A stretch of 64,000 bases of DNA from Paragonimus skrjabini miyazakii (lineage: Eukaryota; Platyhelminthes; Trematoda; Plagiorchiida; Troglotrematidae). Numbering within the stretch: the stretch's first letter is position 1; each line of letters begins with the position of its first letter. The translations under genes were made by a program, and so were the position numbers. The stretch spans positions 34,418 to 98,417 of the forward strand of contig JTDE01000969.1 of the NCBI GenBank assembly GCA_014338405.1, in the 5' to 3' direction. The notes beneath the pieces were generated by a model. It was not told the origin of the DNA and searched no databases. It was given only the letters and a program-made list of their open reading frames with translations. Positions 33,971 to 45,734 of this stretch are shown here, piece after piece.

Positions 33971-34524
33971 CAATAAAAAGTATGGCAAAGCCAATCTTCC
34001 CCATTCACTCTGGATGAGTTAACATTCAGTCAGTGCACTTGCTATCGTGTAGTGAGGTGTGAGAAAGGAAAGCGTGTATTTCTCATGTCACGTCCGAACT
34101 AGTCAACTGATAATTACTCCCCCTGTTCATTTTCGTCTGACGTTGTGTGCCTCTTCTTTCTGTCAAGTTTTTGGTACTTACGAGCGTAAACAAAGTTACT
34201 GTGTCGGTCTCCACAGGCTTCTAAAAACACTTACGTTATGACAATGTAAGTTCAGCTTAAAGAAAGTACTTTCAGATTGATCGTGGGCTCCGTTTACTGT
34301 TATTATTCTGTATGGGTGGCTTTTATTTTAAGCAAACTAGGTCTTTGTTTATGAATCCTCTTGCATTAATTTCTTCAAGAAAACATCATCAACTCTGACG
34401 GAAGTTCTAGTCCCCGGGGCATTCACTACAGTTGGCACATTAGCTACCGTGTCTCTTCCCAAGTAACTGGGCAAACAGAACATTACTAACAAACTGTTGC
34501 GACCAACATTTTGCATGCAAACCA

Positions 34525-34742
34525 ATGGTCGTACCTAGAGTGGCGTCAACGGCACAGTGATCAATATGGACACCTCATGAATGTAGGGTCGGAGTATAAT
34601 TCCTGACCGTAGCAAGGATGTGTACCATTGGCCAGTCTTACTAAGAAGAAAATTCTAGAATAATGTCTGTTTACGAATGGTGCAGCAAGACAAGTTTGTG
34701 GGATCAAGGAGGCTGCCATGAAGTGTGGGTAATGTTACACGT
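34525..34742 (+). repeat. tRNA-derived SINE family, copy 6
   Basis: It follows the same order: ACGGCACAGTGATCAATATG (box A region), GACACCTCATGAATG, TATAATTCCTGACCG (decayed box B), AGCAAGGATGTGTACCATTG, and a tail GAAGTGTGGGTAATGTTACA. It is only about 550 bp from copy 5 and in the same direction. Confidence 0.65.
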
Positions 34743-35483
34743 ATTGCAACCAAGATACCCTACGACTTATCCGTAAGATATCATCATCTATTCTTATCAG
34801 TCCACCGTCTGTTAGGAAGCTGGTTGTCTGTTATAATCATTCTCTATTGAGGTGAGACATCATAATCTGTTTCCATAATAAAATAAGATTTCTAAAGAAT
34901 GGCACTTTGGACCAACTTCGATGCTCATGCACGTGCCGTGTGCATATAGAGCACCATCCCGTTAGCATCATGAATTCGATTCATCACATTTCTGTATTCG
35001 GCTACACTCTGTGGAGTCAGATGATCATTCAGGAAAGTTACACTGTGCGACCAATTCACGTGTAAAATTTGACAGCCAGAGTGAAATCACACCTTTGAGT
35101 TAATTCAAGCTGCCGTGGGTCATGAAATGATGTAGGATATTGGTTATTTCATACTGAGGGCCCAAAGCATATATGCTGAACACCTTTGCTCACAACCTTT
35201 GTCTCTGTTAGAAATTCGGTTTCAAGGTCAAATAGTGTTTATTCACAACACACGAGCGAACTGAACACAATTAGTACTAATTTGGTGAATATTCACTAAT
35301 GATAATCATGCGCTGAACTATAACCAGCATTCGTCAAGTTAAAGTGCTCACTTCTAGCGGCTAGGTTTTGAAATAGAAAGTACAGTGTTTTCTAATTTAA
35401 GAAAAACTTTCAACCAACCGCTGATTTAGTTTATTGGCAACGTTTCGTTAGTGAAAGACCTGAGGGTCTAATTTTCTCCTTCT

Positions 35484-35708
35484 ATGGCCATTTACAAAAC
35501 ACCCAGAAATCAACTGGGGTATCAGGCCATGATCAGGGATTCTGTAATCGTTGGTCATGCGTTAGTCACAACACATGAGAACCATCCAGAAATTTTAGGG
35601 GTGTGTGTAAATGAACAAGAGGGCTTGTTTACTGGACCTATCGAAATTGAAGTAGATAAGTGTGCCGTAAGTAGAATTGGTGGGGCTGTACTCTCTGGCA
35701 CATGGTAG
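35484..35708 (+). other. Unrecognised open frame, possible exon or repeat
   Basis: A 74-codon frame (starting MAIYKTPRNQLGY) with fairly even amino-acid use and an IEIEVDKCAVSRIGG segment. I do not recognise it. No clear acceptor precedes it. It may be a relic of a dispersed repeat. Frames of this length occur by chance in this window. Confidence 0.2.
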
Positions 35709-36179
35709 ACAGACTTGAATCGATCGAATTGACTTGTATTGATACCTGGATGAGACAACAAACTTAACACATTAAGACTGTGATTCTTCTTCTCTCAAAA
35801 TGGTTGACACTTTGACTGAACTATCTAAAAACAATATCAATTTCATTTCCGTCTAGTCGTTTACGTGTCCCGGATCTGCTGTAATTATCCATTCGATTCC
35901 GTTATGGACCTCCTGTCTATAAACACTTGGTCAGTTACATGTTACTTTCTGCTTTGTTTAGTTGCTTACGTCTGGCTTGCCTTAAATATCATCAACATTG
36001 TAATAGGTTCATTTAATTTTGAAGAAGCTTCTACATCAAAAGCGGAACGTCCATAAAAGACTAAATTACCGATTATTCACAGGTTGTACCGAAATCACGA
36101 AATCTTCAATCATTCTCAAGCATATAACAAGAAGACAAAAGACTGACATTACACGATTTATGCTCGAGCAGATTTCGCT

Positions 36180-37079
36180 NNNNNNNNNNNNNNNNNNNNN
36201 NNNNNNNNNNNNNNNNNNNNNNNNNNNNNNNNNNNNNNNNNNNNNNNNNNNNNNNNNNNNNNNNNNNNNNNNNNNNNNNNNNNNNNNNNNNNNNNNNNNN
36301 NNNNNNNNNNNNNNNNNNNNNNNNNNNNNNNNNNNNNNNNNNNNNNNNNNNNNNNNNNNNNNNNNNNNNNNNNNNNNNNNNNNNNNNNNNNNNNNNNNNN
36401 NNNNNNNNNNNNNNNNNNNNNNNNNNNNNNNNNNNNNNNNNNNNNNNNNNNNNNNNNNNNNNNNNNNNNNNNNNNNNNNNNNNNNNNNNNNNNNNNNNNN
36501 NNNNNNNNNNNNNNNNNNNNNNNNNNNNNNNNNNNNNNNNNNNNNNNNNNNNNNNNNNNNNNNNNNNNNNNNNNNNNNNNNNNNNNNNNNNNNNNNNNNN
36601 NNNNNNNNNNNNNNNNNNNNNNNNNNNNNNNNNNNNNNNNNNNNNNNNNNNNNNNNNNNNNNNNNNNNNNNNNNNNNNNNNNNNNNNNNNNNNNNNNNNN
36701 NNNNNNNNNNNNNNNNNNNNNNNNNNNNNNNNNNNNNNNNNNNNNNNNNNNNNNNNNNNNNNNNNNNNNNNNNNNNNNNNNNNNNNNNNNNNNNNNNNNN
36801 NNNNNNNNNNNNNNNNNNNNNNNNNNNNNNNNNNNNNNNNNNNNNNNNNNNNNNNNNNNNNNNNNNNNNNNNNNNNNNNNNNNNNNNNNNNNNNNNNNNN
36901 NNNNNNNNNNNNNNNNNNNNNNNNNNNNNNNNNNNNNNNNNNNNNNNNNNNNNNNNNNNNNNNNNNNNNNNNNNNNNNNNNNNNNNNNNNNNNNNNNNNN
37001 NNNNNNNNNNNNNNNNNNNNNNNNNNNNNNNNNNNNNNNNNNNNNNNNNNNNNNNNNNNNNNNNNNNNNNNNNNNNNNN
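36180..37079. other. Assembly gap, 900 N
   Basis: A sized gap. Its right edge cuts into a Penelope-like RT (minus strand), so part of the missing sequence is probably the rest of that element. Long 'open frames' across this interval are artefacts of the Ns. Confidence 0.95.
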
Positions 37080-37290
37080 CAAGAAACGGCAATCGGCCAT
37101 TAGTCTCACGTTCTAGACTGTAGCGAATGTTTGGGTGCAAACAGTTCATTTGTTCTAACAAATCTGTTGCCTGCATCTGATCACTTGTGACTATAAGTAT
37201 GTCATCAACATACCTTTTATAGAGGACTAAACTGTCCAATTTGCTCGCCATTTGATTTTCCAGGTTGCCGACGAAGATGGTGTTTAGAGA
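37080..37290 (-). pseudogene. Penelope-like reverse transcriptase fragment with intact YVDD
   Basis: The minus-strand frame reads NTIFVGNLENQMASKLD, LVLYKRYVDDILIVTSD and LHPNIRYSLERETNGRLPFL. This matches the region of a PLE RT around the catalytic motif C (YVDD) and the following H.nI.ftlE.E..g.lpFLD block. The frame continues into the 900-N gap. Upstream of about 37290 the similarity stops, so the copy is at least 5'-truncated. It differs from the RT at 45.7-47.0 kb, where the catalytic box is lost. Confidence 0.8.
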
Positions 37291-38787
37291 AGGAAATGAT
37301 CAAAATTACGGGAGTTACTTATTCCAGACATGCAGTGGTTTAGATCAGGTGTCTATTTGAAGAACGACATGTGTGATGCCACTAGATGGAATGTAGCAAT
37401 AAACGTATTACTTCAGTCACATGCGTAAATATCAGAGAAAGATTACACTTCAATAATTATAACCTACCTATCATTAAATATACAGTGACCTTCATAACTT
37501 CTTTGTCTGAATCCTGAAGATAACCAATAGATAGTTTAGACTGGTCGCCTCCTGCAGGAATGGGGGAAGAATGCAAAGTATCAGAATCAGTAGTGAACGA
37601 TTAGATACTTAACCTATAAAAGAATACGGACAGTAGGCATTCGCTGTAAACTTTCAGAAATTATTAAAGCATGTTCAGGTAATTTTAAGTAGTTTCTTGA
37701 TTACTTCTGATACAATTTTTCCTTTTTCGTTTGCTGTTGGTCAGAAAACCAGATAAAAATTATTATACAAAATATTATGTTGTGTATTGCTTTGAACTAC
37801 TGGAAAACAGACATACGAGCATAAAACTTGTGAGCTTATCGTAAAATCAATTAGTCATGTAAGTGATTTTAGCATTATAGTTCTTGTTTCTAAACATCAA
37901 GCCTAATCCGAAAATATCAGGCCTCATTTATTCTGTTTTATAGAATATACGTAAGCTGGAGCATGCAAAACTGTTTGGTTGTTCTAAGATGATGCTCAGA
38001 GCTTGATGTTAGAGACAGCAGAATAAAAGAGCCTACTGGAGACCCTGCTAGAAGCAAATAACTCTAGGATTTGACCAGCTTGGTAACCCGAGGTCGCTGT
38101 GCGTAAGATAGTCATGCCTGAATTTAATGACTGTCCGCAGTAGAGGTATCCAACTTCAATTAGGCTGGAAGTTTTCCAACCATAGCGGATGATGGGTTGG
38201 CGGTAGAGGTGAACTGCTGCACGCTTACGTTAGGACAACCTTTCTTAACCTCCTGTTTATATTTCATTCGACACCAATTAGGGAAATGTAAAAATTGTTC
38301 TGCTGCATACTCACGACACTGCGTCTTACATTCACAGCGCTCCTACGTAGTTATCGTTCGACTTACACTGTGAGCACGGCGGTTTCTTTTATATGGATAA
38401 CGTTCACGACGCTTGTGTTTCTTCATCAAAAATGCGGGATGTCCTGACGGTTTAGACTGTAATGGTCGGTAAGTTGATAGTTTTTGTATGCAGGGGTTTA
38501 ATCACAACAACCGTACTGGAGCATCTGCCTTGTTTTGGAACACTCCGTCCATTACTTTTCAAGGATGTTTCAAGAAAGAAAATTGTCTGTTAACAACTGT
38601 CTGCCATCATTCAGCACAGACTTGATGGTAAGGTAGTAGTGAAAATGTAACAGTCAATTCTCAAAGAGCCAGAAGCATTCGAAGTAATGATGTCAAAACA
38701 CCCGTTAAGCAAATTGGAATTTTTGCCTTACGGAACTGATACACAGTGATACAACACATTTTGTGTAAAATCTGCCAATATACGTTA

Positions 38788-38812
38788 ACTAGATTCCAGA
38801 GTGGAATCTAGT
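38788..38812. repeat. Perfect 11-bp hairpin, 3-nt loop
   Basis: ACTAGATTCCA, loop GAG, then TGGAATCTAGT. No T-run follows, and nothing suggests a terminator role in this eukaryotic setting. Confidence 0.8.
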
Positions 38813-39106
38813 GCATTCCACATTACTTCTGTAACAGAGCATTACTTTCTGATTAGAGGATGCTAAACAAGCTAAGCGAACTATCTGTGCAAGGTGGTCT
38901 TTACGTTCCAGTATATAAGGGGAAAAATTTAGTCACACCGAAATTTCATTTTACTCAATCATACCCGCTTTCAGATTAACTTAATCTAATGAGGGTGACA
39001 ATAATTCCTTCACCAATGGTTTGAATCAAAATGTAATACTACCCTGAATCTATTGTGGCTTCAGGTTAGAACCTAGTAATTTCCAGTTGTGTGCGTTGCT
39101 CAGAGC

Positions 39107-39167
39107 TACGTGTACACGTATTCGAAATTGCCTCTACTTGTAGACACCACTGACACGTGTACACGTG
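39107..39167. repeat. Pair of 14-bp palindromes sharing a 12-bp core
   Basis: TACGTGTACACGTA (39107-39120) and CACGTGTACACGTG (39154-39167) share the palindromic core ACGTGTACACGT. The second contains two CACGTG E-boxes. They lie at the start of a purine/pyrimidine-alternating stretch rich in ACGCA/CATATG (to about 39320). Confidence 0.7.
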
Positions 39168-41839
39168 CCTGTCTGGGTATACGCAGGTACCCACGCACGC
39201 AATACGCACATATGGGCATGTACTTTGTAGTCGCGCACATATGCACCGATCGATTAATGGTTCTGTCTAGAAACTGTGCAGCCTTTAGTCCTATTTGTGC
39301 CCATGCTGCCACACGTATGCGCTGTGGGTTGCTTACCTATGCACGATTGTGCGGGAAAATACCACTTGGTGTAATCACCTGTTGCTAAGTCTAAGGAGAA
39401 TAGGCAAATCTACATTCCGAGAACGGCGAATCTACTCAGTTCTCTTTGGCTTCCACAGTCACAAAAGATGCCTTATGACTGTGTTAAAATAGCATCTGTT
39501 AAGTTACAATTGATGTATTTCTGTCTTAGTAGCAAAATAAACTGAAGAGGTTGCTACTAAGTTAGGAATGCACGACGAATTATTGCACTTTTGGTAGAAA
39601 GCCTCATGAAGTTACTTCATTCTGCCCAATAAGACCAGACACCCAGCTCCAAATAATATAGCACTGCTTGTGCGAAGATTCACAAAATGATTATGTATTA
39701 CTAATTACGATCTTGTGCTTTGCTCGCACATTGTCAATATGGGCCAGACATGACGAGTGCATGATACTCGTTTCGTCTTTAGGCACGTTCGTTCACTTCT
39801 CAATATCGTACGTCCAGCTGACCTTCGTCATACATTAGTTTTTACTTAGCTTCTCAATTGTCACCTTGACATAAACGTTCCTCGCGGATTCAGATAACCG
39901 AGGACAATAAGCTTAGCATTGCAGGCGATGGAACGAAAGCTATTGCAGTTATTTCCACCCTTTTGAGGTACTAACGAACTGTTGAAGAATATTGCGCCAA
40001 TATTGAGCGGATCGACCAAATAAACATGGTATTAAAGATCGAACACGCACTCAATTTATGAGGTTTAACTGAATAGGTGTTGAGTTCAACTAATTTAGTA
40101 GTTATAACATCTAGTGGGCAATAACGGGAAGATCCGAAGCTGTAACAGGACAGTAATTTGATTCAGACTTTTGAATTTACTGTTTATTTTATTCAACACT
40201 TGAAACAAAAAAAGAGAATTTCATAGACGCTTACGAGCACACGTCAATCATACAACCTAACATTTGTGATGGTTCACGTGTACGCGTACTATCAGGCATC
40301 GATATAATGCATTACCTTAACGGAATTTGTATGCAGCTTCTAATGTTACGATCATTCACATGGTCGATAAAAGATCTTCCATTAATTTTATCTTTTAAAA
40401 TGCAATGAAGTTTGTCGAACTACAAAGTATAGAAGACATATTTCTTATTACGGTAACAACAACTCAATTGATTTCCTGCCACGTGTTCTTTGTACGGAAG
40501 TACACAGCAAAATCGAGTTATCGATTGTGGAATAACGTCAACCTACTTTTAGTGTATTGGGGTGTGGATTCTCGCAGCGTGCAGCGTACATGATGGACGT
40601 CTAAAATTGTCAACCGCATTTTAGTGCTCAGCTGAACGAAAAGTGCCAAAACATACGTGACATTACTCCGAAGGTTGTTTTATCCAATACAGAATGAAGG
40701 TCCATCTAAATCTTTCGTTTGTTGTTGCTAACTGAACCTGTTGGATGGTTTCTACATATTCTTGATTAATTTAAGACAATAGCATTATCGTAAATACATC
40801 TTCCATTCGACAGTGTATTCTCAAATGCTTCAGTCAACAACTGACTACTTATTTACATAGCTTCGTTGGGTCGGTCAACAACTGGTATCCATTCAATAAC
40901 CAGTCTAAATACACCATCACCAGTAGACTTGCACATTAAATCAATGTGTGCTCCAATAATTCAAGCATAAACACGGATGAAACATACGCTTGTCTGGCTT
41001 GAGCTAGTTGTGTGGACTCTAAATAGCTGAAAATTGTCGGGTGACTTTCACCATGATAAATAAAGTTTTAGATAGTACTACAATTGATAGACCTAGTTAC
41101 GTAGGGATGGTGAGGATCCTTGGTGAAAATAAATCACCCGAAGTTCATAGGTGATTGAAACTTTTAACTTCTTTTAGAAATTCCTGCCAATCCTTTTCGT
41201 ACAGAGATGGCTTGCCCAACTTTTAATTTTGCTGCTGTTTGTCAGTAGAACATTTCGCTGCTGGATTTCAACCCCCACCACGTTTTTGTTGGGCATGCTA
41301 AACTAATCAGATGAAAAGCGCTCAGTCACATTAACTTGTGAGTAATTCTCAGGTTATTCGGCTACCTATAGAGCAGGTAATGTTACATTTCTGTTAGATT
41401 CACTTGGTCATCTCAAAAAGTAGGACTTCCGGTCATGTTGCATTCATCAAGATAATGAAGTTTGGTTCGCATTTTCACTTGAAATTTGTTAGAAAACATA
41501 GGGAGGGAACTTTTAATCCAATTTTGAATGGGATAATATGATATGAGCCCAAAATGATTTGGCTATTTTTTTGTTCCGTCGTTTGATGTTCGTGATTCTG
41601 AGTTGTTACAGGCGGATAATAATGTCGACAACCGGAAAAGTTAGTAGTAAGCTGTAAAAATTAAAATTGCTGTAAGTTATACAAGACATTCAGTGCAGTT
41701 CACACAGTTAAATGAGGTTCTCTACTTTCATCTAATAAGGAATGTTTACTGAAAAGTGTTATCTATCAAGCGTACTTATCGAGAAGTCACTGGACTATTG
41801 GTTGAACCACCTGTCTCACAAACACAAAGAAGGACCATA

Positions 41840-41985
41840 ATTTGTTGTTCAAACGAGGGCATATTGTACTGATGAAAGCTTATGTGAATGACACTTGAGT
41901 CTGCCGCTCACTTTCGAAGCTTATCAGCCGAAAATGCTGTCAGGCTATGCCAACAGAGGTCAACTGTAGTTGGCGTTCATTTCGT
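41840..41985 (+). repeat. tRNA-derived SINE family, copy 7 (diverged)
   Basis: The body blocks are recognisable: ACACTTGAGTCTGCCGCT, CACTTTCGAAG, CAGCCGAAAATGCTGT and GGCTATGCCAACAG. The tRNA head is too decayed to define. Confidence 0.45.
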
Positions 41986-43168
41986 AATGCAGCACCTAAA
42001 TTTTAAGCATATTTGATCATCACAAGGATTAGAATGGGTTGAGCTATTTCAGTTCATTTACTTTGCTGTAATTCTTCTATATGCGGAAGACTTGAAGCAG
42101 AATAAATGAGTAAAAACTGTGCCAAAAATGACACGTTTATTGATTCGTAATACAAAGCAAGCAGCTTGGCGTATATTGCATTCAAGCAGTTCATCGCCGC
42201 AATTGAGAAGGTACTCAACGCCGCATAGCTGACTACGACGTCTGAGAAGAGGAAGTTACCGCAGTCATCAGTAAATTTAGACTTTATTGAAGTTTTCGTC
42301 TCTCGGGTAGGTTATAGTACTTTCTGCTGCTGCGGTAAAGCGTTCATAAGCAGAACTGACAGGAATCTTAAATGAAACGTGAACGAGAAAATATGCTGAA
42401 ATGGCCAGTAAGTAGCAAGTTTCAGCTAACCACCCAAATCGGTGATTATTCTTGTAAAGTTTTATCGATGATTATCAAAACCCTGGTAAAGACTGCTCAC
42501 TATTTCGATTCAAGTTGTACGTCCATTGCGATTGTTGTAATACGAGTGACTGATCGCTCAAATTCGCAGAATGCTTGCTAAATGTTAGATGTGAGCCACA
42601 GTATTGTCCGCAACGGCGACTAACTGTTACGATGAGACAGCGTGATAATAATTGGCCAGCAGACTTTTCACGTATGTGTTTCGGTGCGTCAACTTTTGAT
42701 TTTGTGTGAAGCATTTATATCACGCTTTGTGCGTTTGTTCAGTGTGTGAAATTCTTGTCCTTCATATTTTGTTTGAGTACTTTTGTTCAGAAACGGATGA
42801 GCGGATTGCTGTAGGATGCTTTAAGTGTAAACTACATTTCAAACTTCAATCCAGCAAAATGCTTGGAAAAAACCATTAAACAATTCAGGCAACGGAAGAC
42901 AAGTTACACCGACGCATACGCTATCTGCAAACGTCTTACAAACAACAAACTGCTTTGAGAAAATTTTAATTACTAGTTATGTTGATATAACTCAGTTGTT
43001 GCTGTGGGAAGTAACGTTATCTACTAAATAACCGAAGCCCCGTTGTCCGGTGTACCAATAATGCGACCATCGTTTTGGAGGTTATCTAAACTTCTAACAC
43101 AAAATTATCGAAAATGCGAAAATACTGACAACACCCAATTAGCTGTCTATAACTTGTGGTCAATGAGA

Positions 43169-43606
43169 TCAACTAAATGCAAGATGTTTAGGATTTTTAT
43201 ACAAGTTTAGAGGTAGCTTCAGTATACAGCTATCTAAATTACTGACTAAGGTGCATTTGTTAGCAAAATATGTGTTATCATTAACAGCTGCTAGCTGACA
43301 ACAATCTTCCAGTCTTATGAATAAGTCAACAGTATACGTGACAAAAATAATGTTGATGTGAGTTAAATTGCCAGATACCATGCTGCCAAAAGGTGATTGG
43401 CTTAACTCAAGGATAATCGATACGAAATCAGATAAATGATCCGTATCAGAGCATAAATATGTATGGATAAAATTCAATCGGTAACCAGTGCGATTCTGTT
43501 TCTCAGAGCAAAAATGAACGGTATAGTTAAGGCATATTCTCACCCGTTCAAAAAGTACTTTTAACACCATCGGATCAGTCAAACAATGTCGTGTTGTGAC
43601 GTCCAA
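43169..43606 (-). other. Longest non-transposon open frame outside P4HA, unrecognised
   Basis: A 145-codon frame that includes TYLCSDTDHLSDFVSIILEL. It matches no family I know. A frame of this length can arise by chance in 64 kb. I could not find flanking splice sites that extend it. Confidence 0.2.
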
Positions 43607-44250
43607 ACAACCACTATTCGATCACTAATGTGGTCATAAAGATATTTTTCCATGACCTTAATCTGTCATGGACAACGATCAATTTATTATTTTTCTCATT
43701 GGTAGGTCGTTTCTAATCCAATCACTTAAAGGTCAAATATTCTATTGTTACTTTGTGAAGAAAACCAACTTAGAACATTCTAACTCATACATTTGGAATG
43801 TACGGATGACGAGGCCATGAGAGCGGATTCATCGCCTCCCTTTATGGAATATGGATAGTGTGAATAGAAACCAAATATTCAAAGAAAACGTCAAGGGCAA
43901 TTTTCATTCGTGAGTGTAATAACTGTTTCGTCCACAGTGTGCCTAATGATTTATATATTGCCGGTTGTGTTTGCTAGCAGTTACGCTATCACTGTTCCAC
44001 GCTAGTTTAATGGAAATTGAGTCATGGGATGTTAACAATCCACATGAACCTCTTCTGAGAACAGGAGTCAGGCTTGCGCAATCGGATATTTATAACTTCG
44101 GCAACATTCAACATTCGGGATTTCACCGTTGTTGGTTGATTTCTTGGCATTGGGTAGATAATTTTAGAGGGATCTTTCTCACTGATCGATTGAATAAGGC
44201 CAATCTGATGAAGAAAAACACCACCTGAAACCGTTTTAGTCATATTGTGA

Positions 44251-44592
44251 TGGATAACCAAATCGGAGGCGCAATTATTCTAACACTTGGTGGAATATCT
44301 CAACACGGTTTAATAGCCAAGACGAACGGACTGCTGACAACCCGAGCTAACGGATGGGCCATCGTTCAATAAAACCAGACTAACTGAGAAAAAATTGCAT
44401 GCAAAAACCCACGACAAAAAAAGCCAGTCACACACAAAGGTCAGCAGAACTGCACACGACGTGTGAGGGAGTGGAGACACCCACTGAGTCTTGGACTGAA
44501 GTTCCGGTTCACAAATCCGAGCTCGCGGATGGTGTTAGAACGTATGAGTTGGACAATAAAGATAATTCTTTACTGAATGCCTTTTTGCTACA
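44251..44592 (+). mobile_element. Partial gypsy LTR, same family as 11909-12434
   Basis: Shared blocks: GGATAACCAAATCGGAGGCG, ATTATTCTAACACTTGGTGG, GATGGGCCATCG, CACACGACGTGTGAG, TTGGACAATAAAGAT and the terminus CTTTTTGCTACA. The first part of the LTR (about 160 bp) is missing. It is more diverged than the 52.5-kb copy. Confidence 0.75.
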
Positions 44593-44959
44593 ATACCACT
44601 ATTCAACCACACAGGATTGAGTTCCTGCACTTTATCGGAAACTCACTTTGTAGTGCAATTAGTGTGTGACATTCGACATGGGAAAAGAAACGTGTGCACA
44701 TAACAACTGTTTGTAAAACGTGGAAGTTTGTCTTGGCCTCATGACGTGAAGTTACAAACCTACATATAGACGTGTGGCGATAAACCAACGATCCCAAATA
44801 ACCACAAGAAAATCGAATCTCAAAGCCACAGTCCTACTGAACAAATTATTAAGAAGAATAACAGGACAACCTCACGAGTTTTGATCGAGCGACAGTTCTC
44901 TGGGAAATGGATTATAATCTGGTGTCAAACAGACTCGGAATGAACTGTAATCACATAAT

Positions 44960-45307
44960 ATGATATTCTTACGTAACAAAATTCTTCCGAGTAGTGAAGA
45001 GTTTCAAGAGCAATGGAGACGAGCCGATGTCCAAATATTTGATGCACGCACCACTCAAACAAAATACAATAATATGCCACTGGCTGTTCGTATAACTACC
45101 AAACTAACGCGAGAAAATATGAATTTGTGGGTCACCTTCCAGTTAACTGTGAAAAACAGGAGAGGTAACCACTTAGGAGGGATGGAGCTGATCAAGATTT
45201 TCACGTTTTTGCTGGAAATATCGATACAGCTACAACCTGCTTTGAGCCGAAACTCTTGCATAGTTGAGTTGCGAAGTAAGTTTTCGCGAATGACTTCAGC
45301 AATCTAG
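44960..45307 (+). other. Unrecognised open frame, possible exon
   Basis: A 115-codon frame beginning MIFLRNKILPSSEEFQEQWR, with protein-like composition (KLTRENMNLWVTFQLTVKN). A possible donor AGAG|GTAACC lies near 45165. I cannot assign a function or join it to another exon. Confidence 0.25.
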
Positions 45308-45734
45308 CGATATCTTCTGCCATGAATTTCCCCTCGATAAGTAGACCACAAATTTCCCATTGAGAGAGTGTGACTCAGGTTTCAACCCTACAGCCCGCCT
45401 CGTCTTTCGAATAAAATACAGTGAGTAACCGTTGTGCATGATCACTTCTTTTTAGCAATTCTAGTTCTGTTTGCAGTGTCAGTATAACATCCATTTGGAC
45501 TTCCTCTTTATCTGCCGCCTACTACTCTTTTTGTGAGTAGTATTTTTGATGACATAATTATCCTCATATGTAGGTCGCCATCTTGAATTTGAACATATTT
45601 TTCTTTCGCTCGACCACTGACGGTGAAAAACTCCCTCAGGACGTACCATTTCGATCGTATATGGCAGTTCATGTTGATTCCATACATCCACTCTTATGTA
45701 CCTGCTGATATCCGAGCTGTTTGCAGTCGTTATC

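Larger units (their letters stand above)
37291..41839. other. Non-coding stretch with small perfect inverted repeats
   Basis: No gene recognised. Local structures: an 11-bp perfect hairpin (38788-38798 with 38802-38812, loop GAG), two 14-bp perfect palindromes (39107-39120 and 39154-39167) and an 11-bp hairpin (39525-39535 with 39551-39561, 15-nt loop). Confidence 0.5.

Noticed and set aside
36019..37251. Very long 'open frames' of 347-381 codons across 36-37 kb
   Set aside because: They exist only because 900 Ns contain no stop codons. Only the minus-strand end after the gap (37080-37290) has real RT similarity.
43169..43606. 145-codon minus frame as a confident gene
   Set aside because: A frame this long can occur by chance in a window of this size, and there is no family match and no splice support. 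Kept only as a low-confidence entry.
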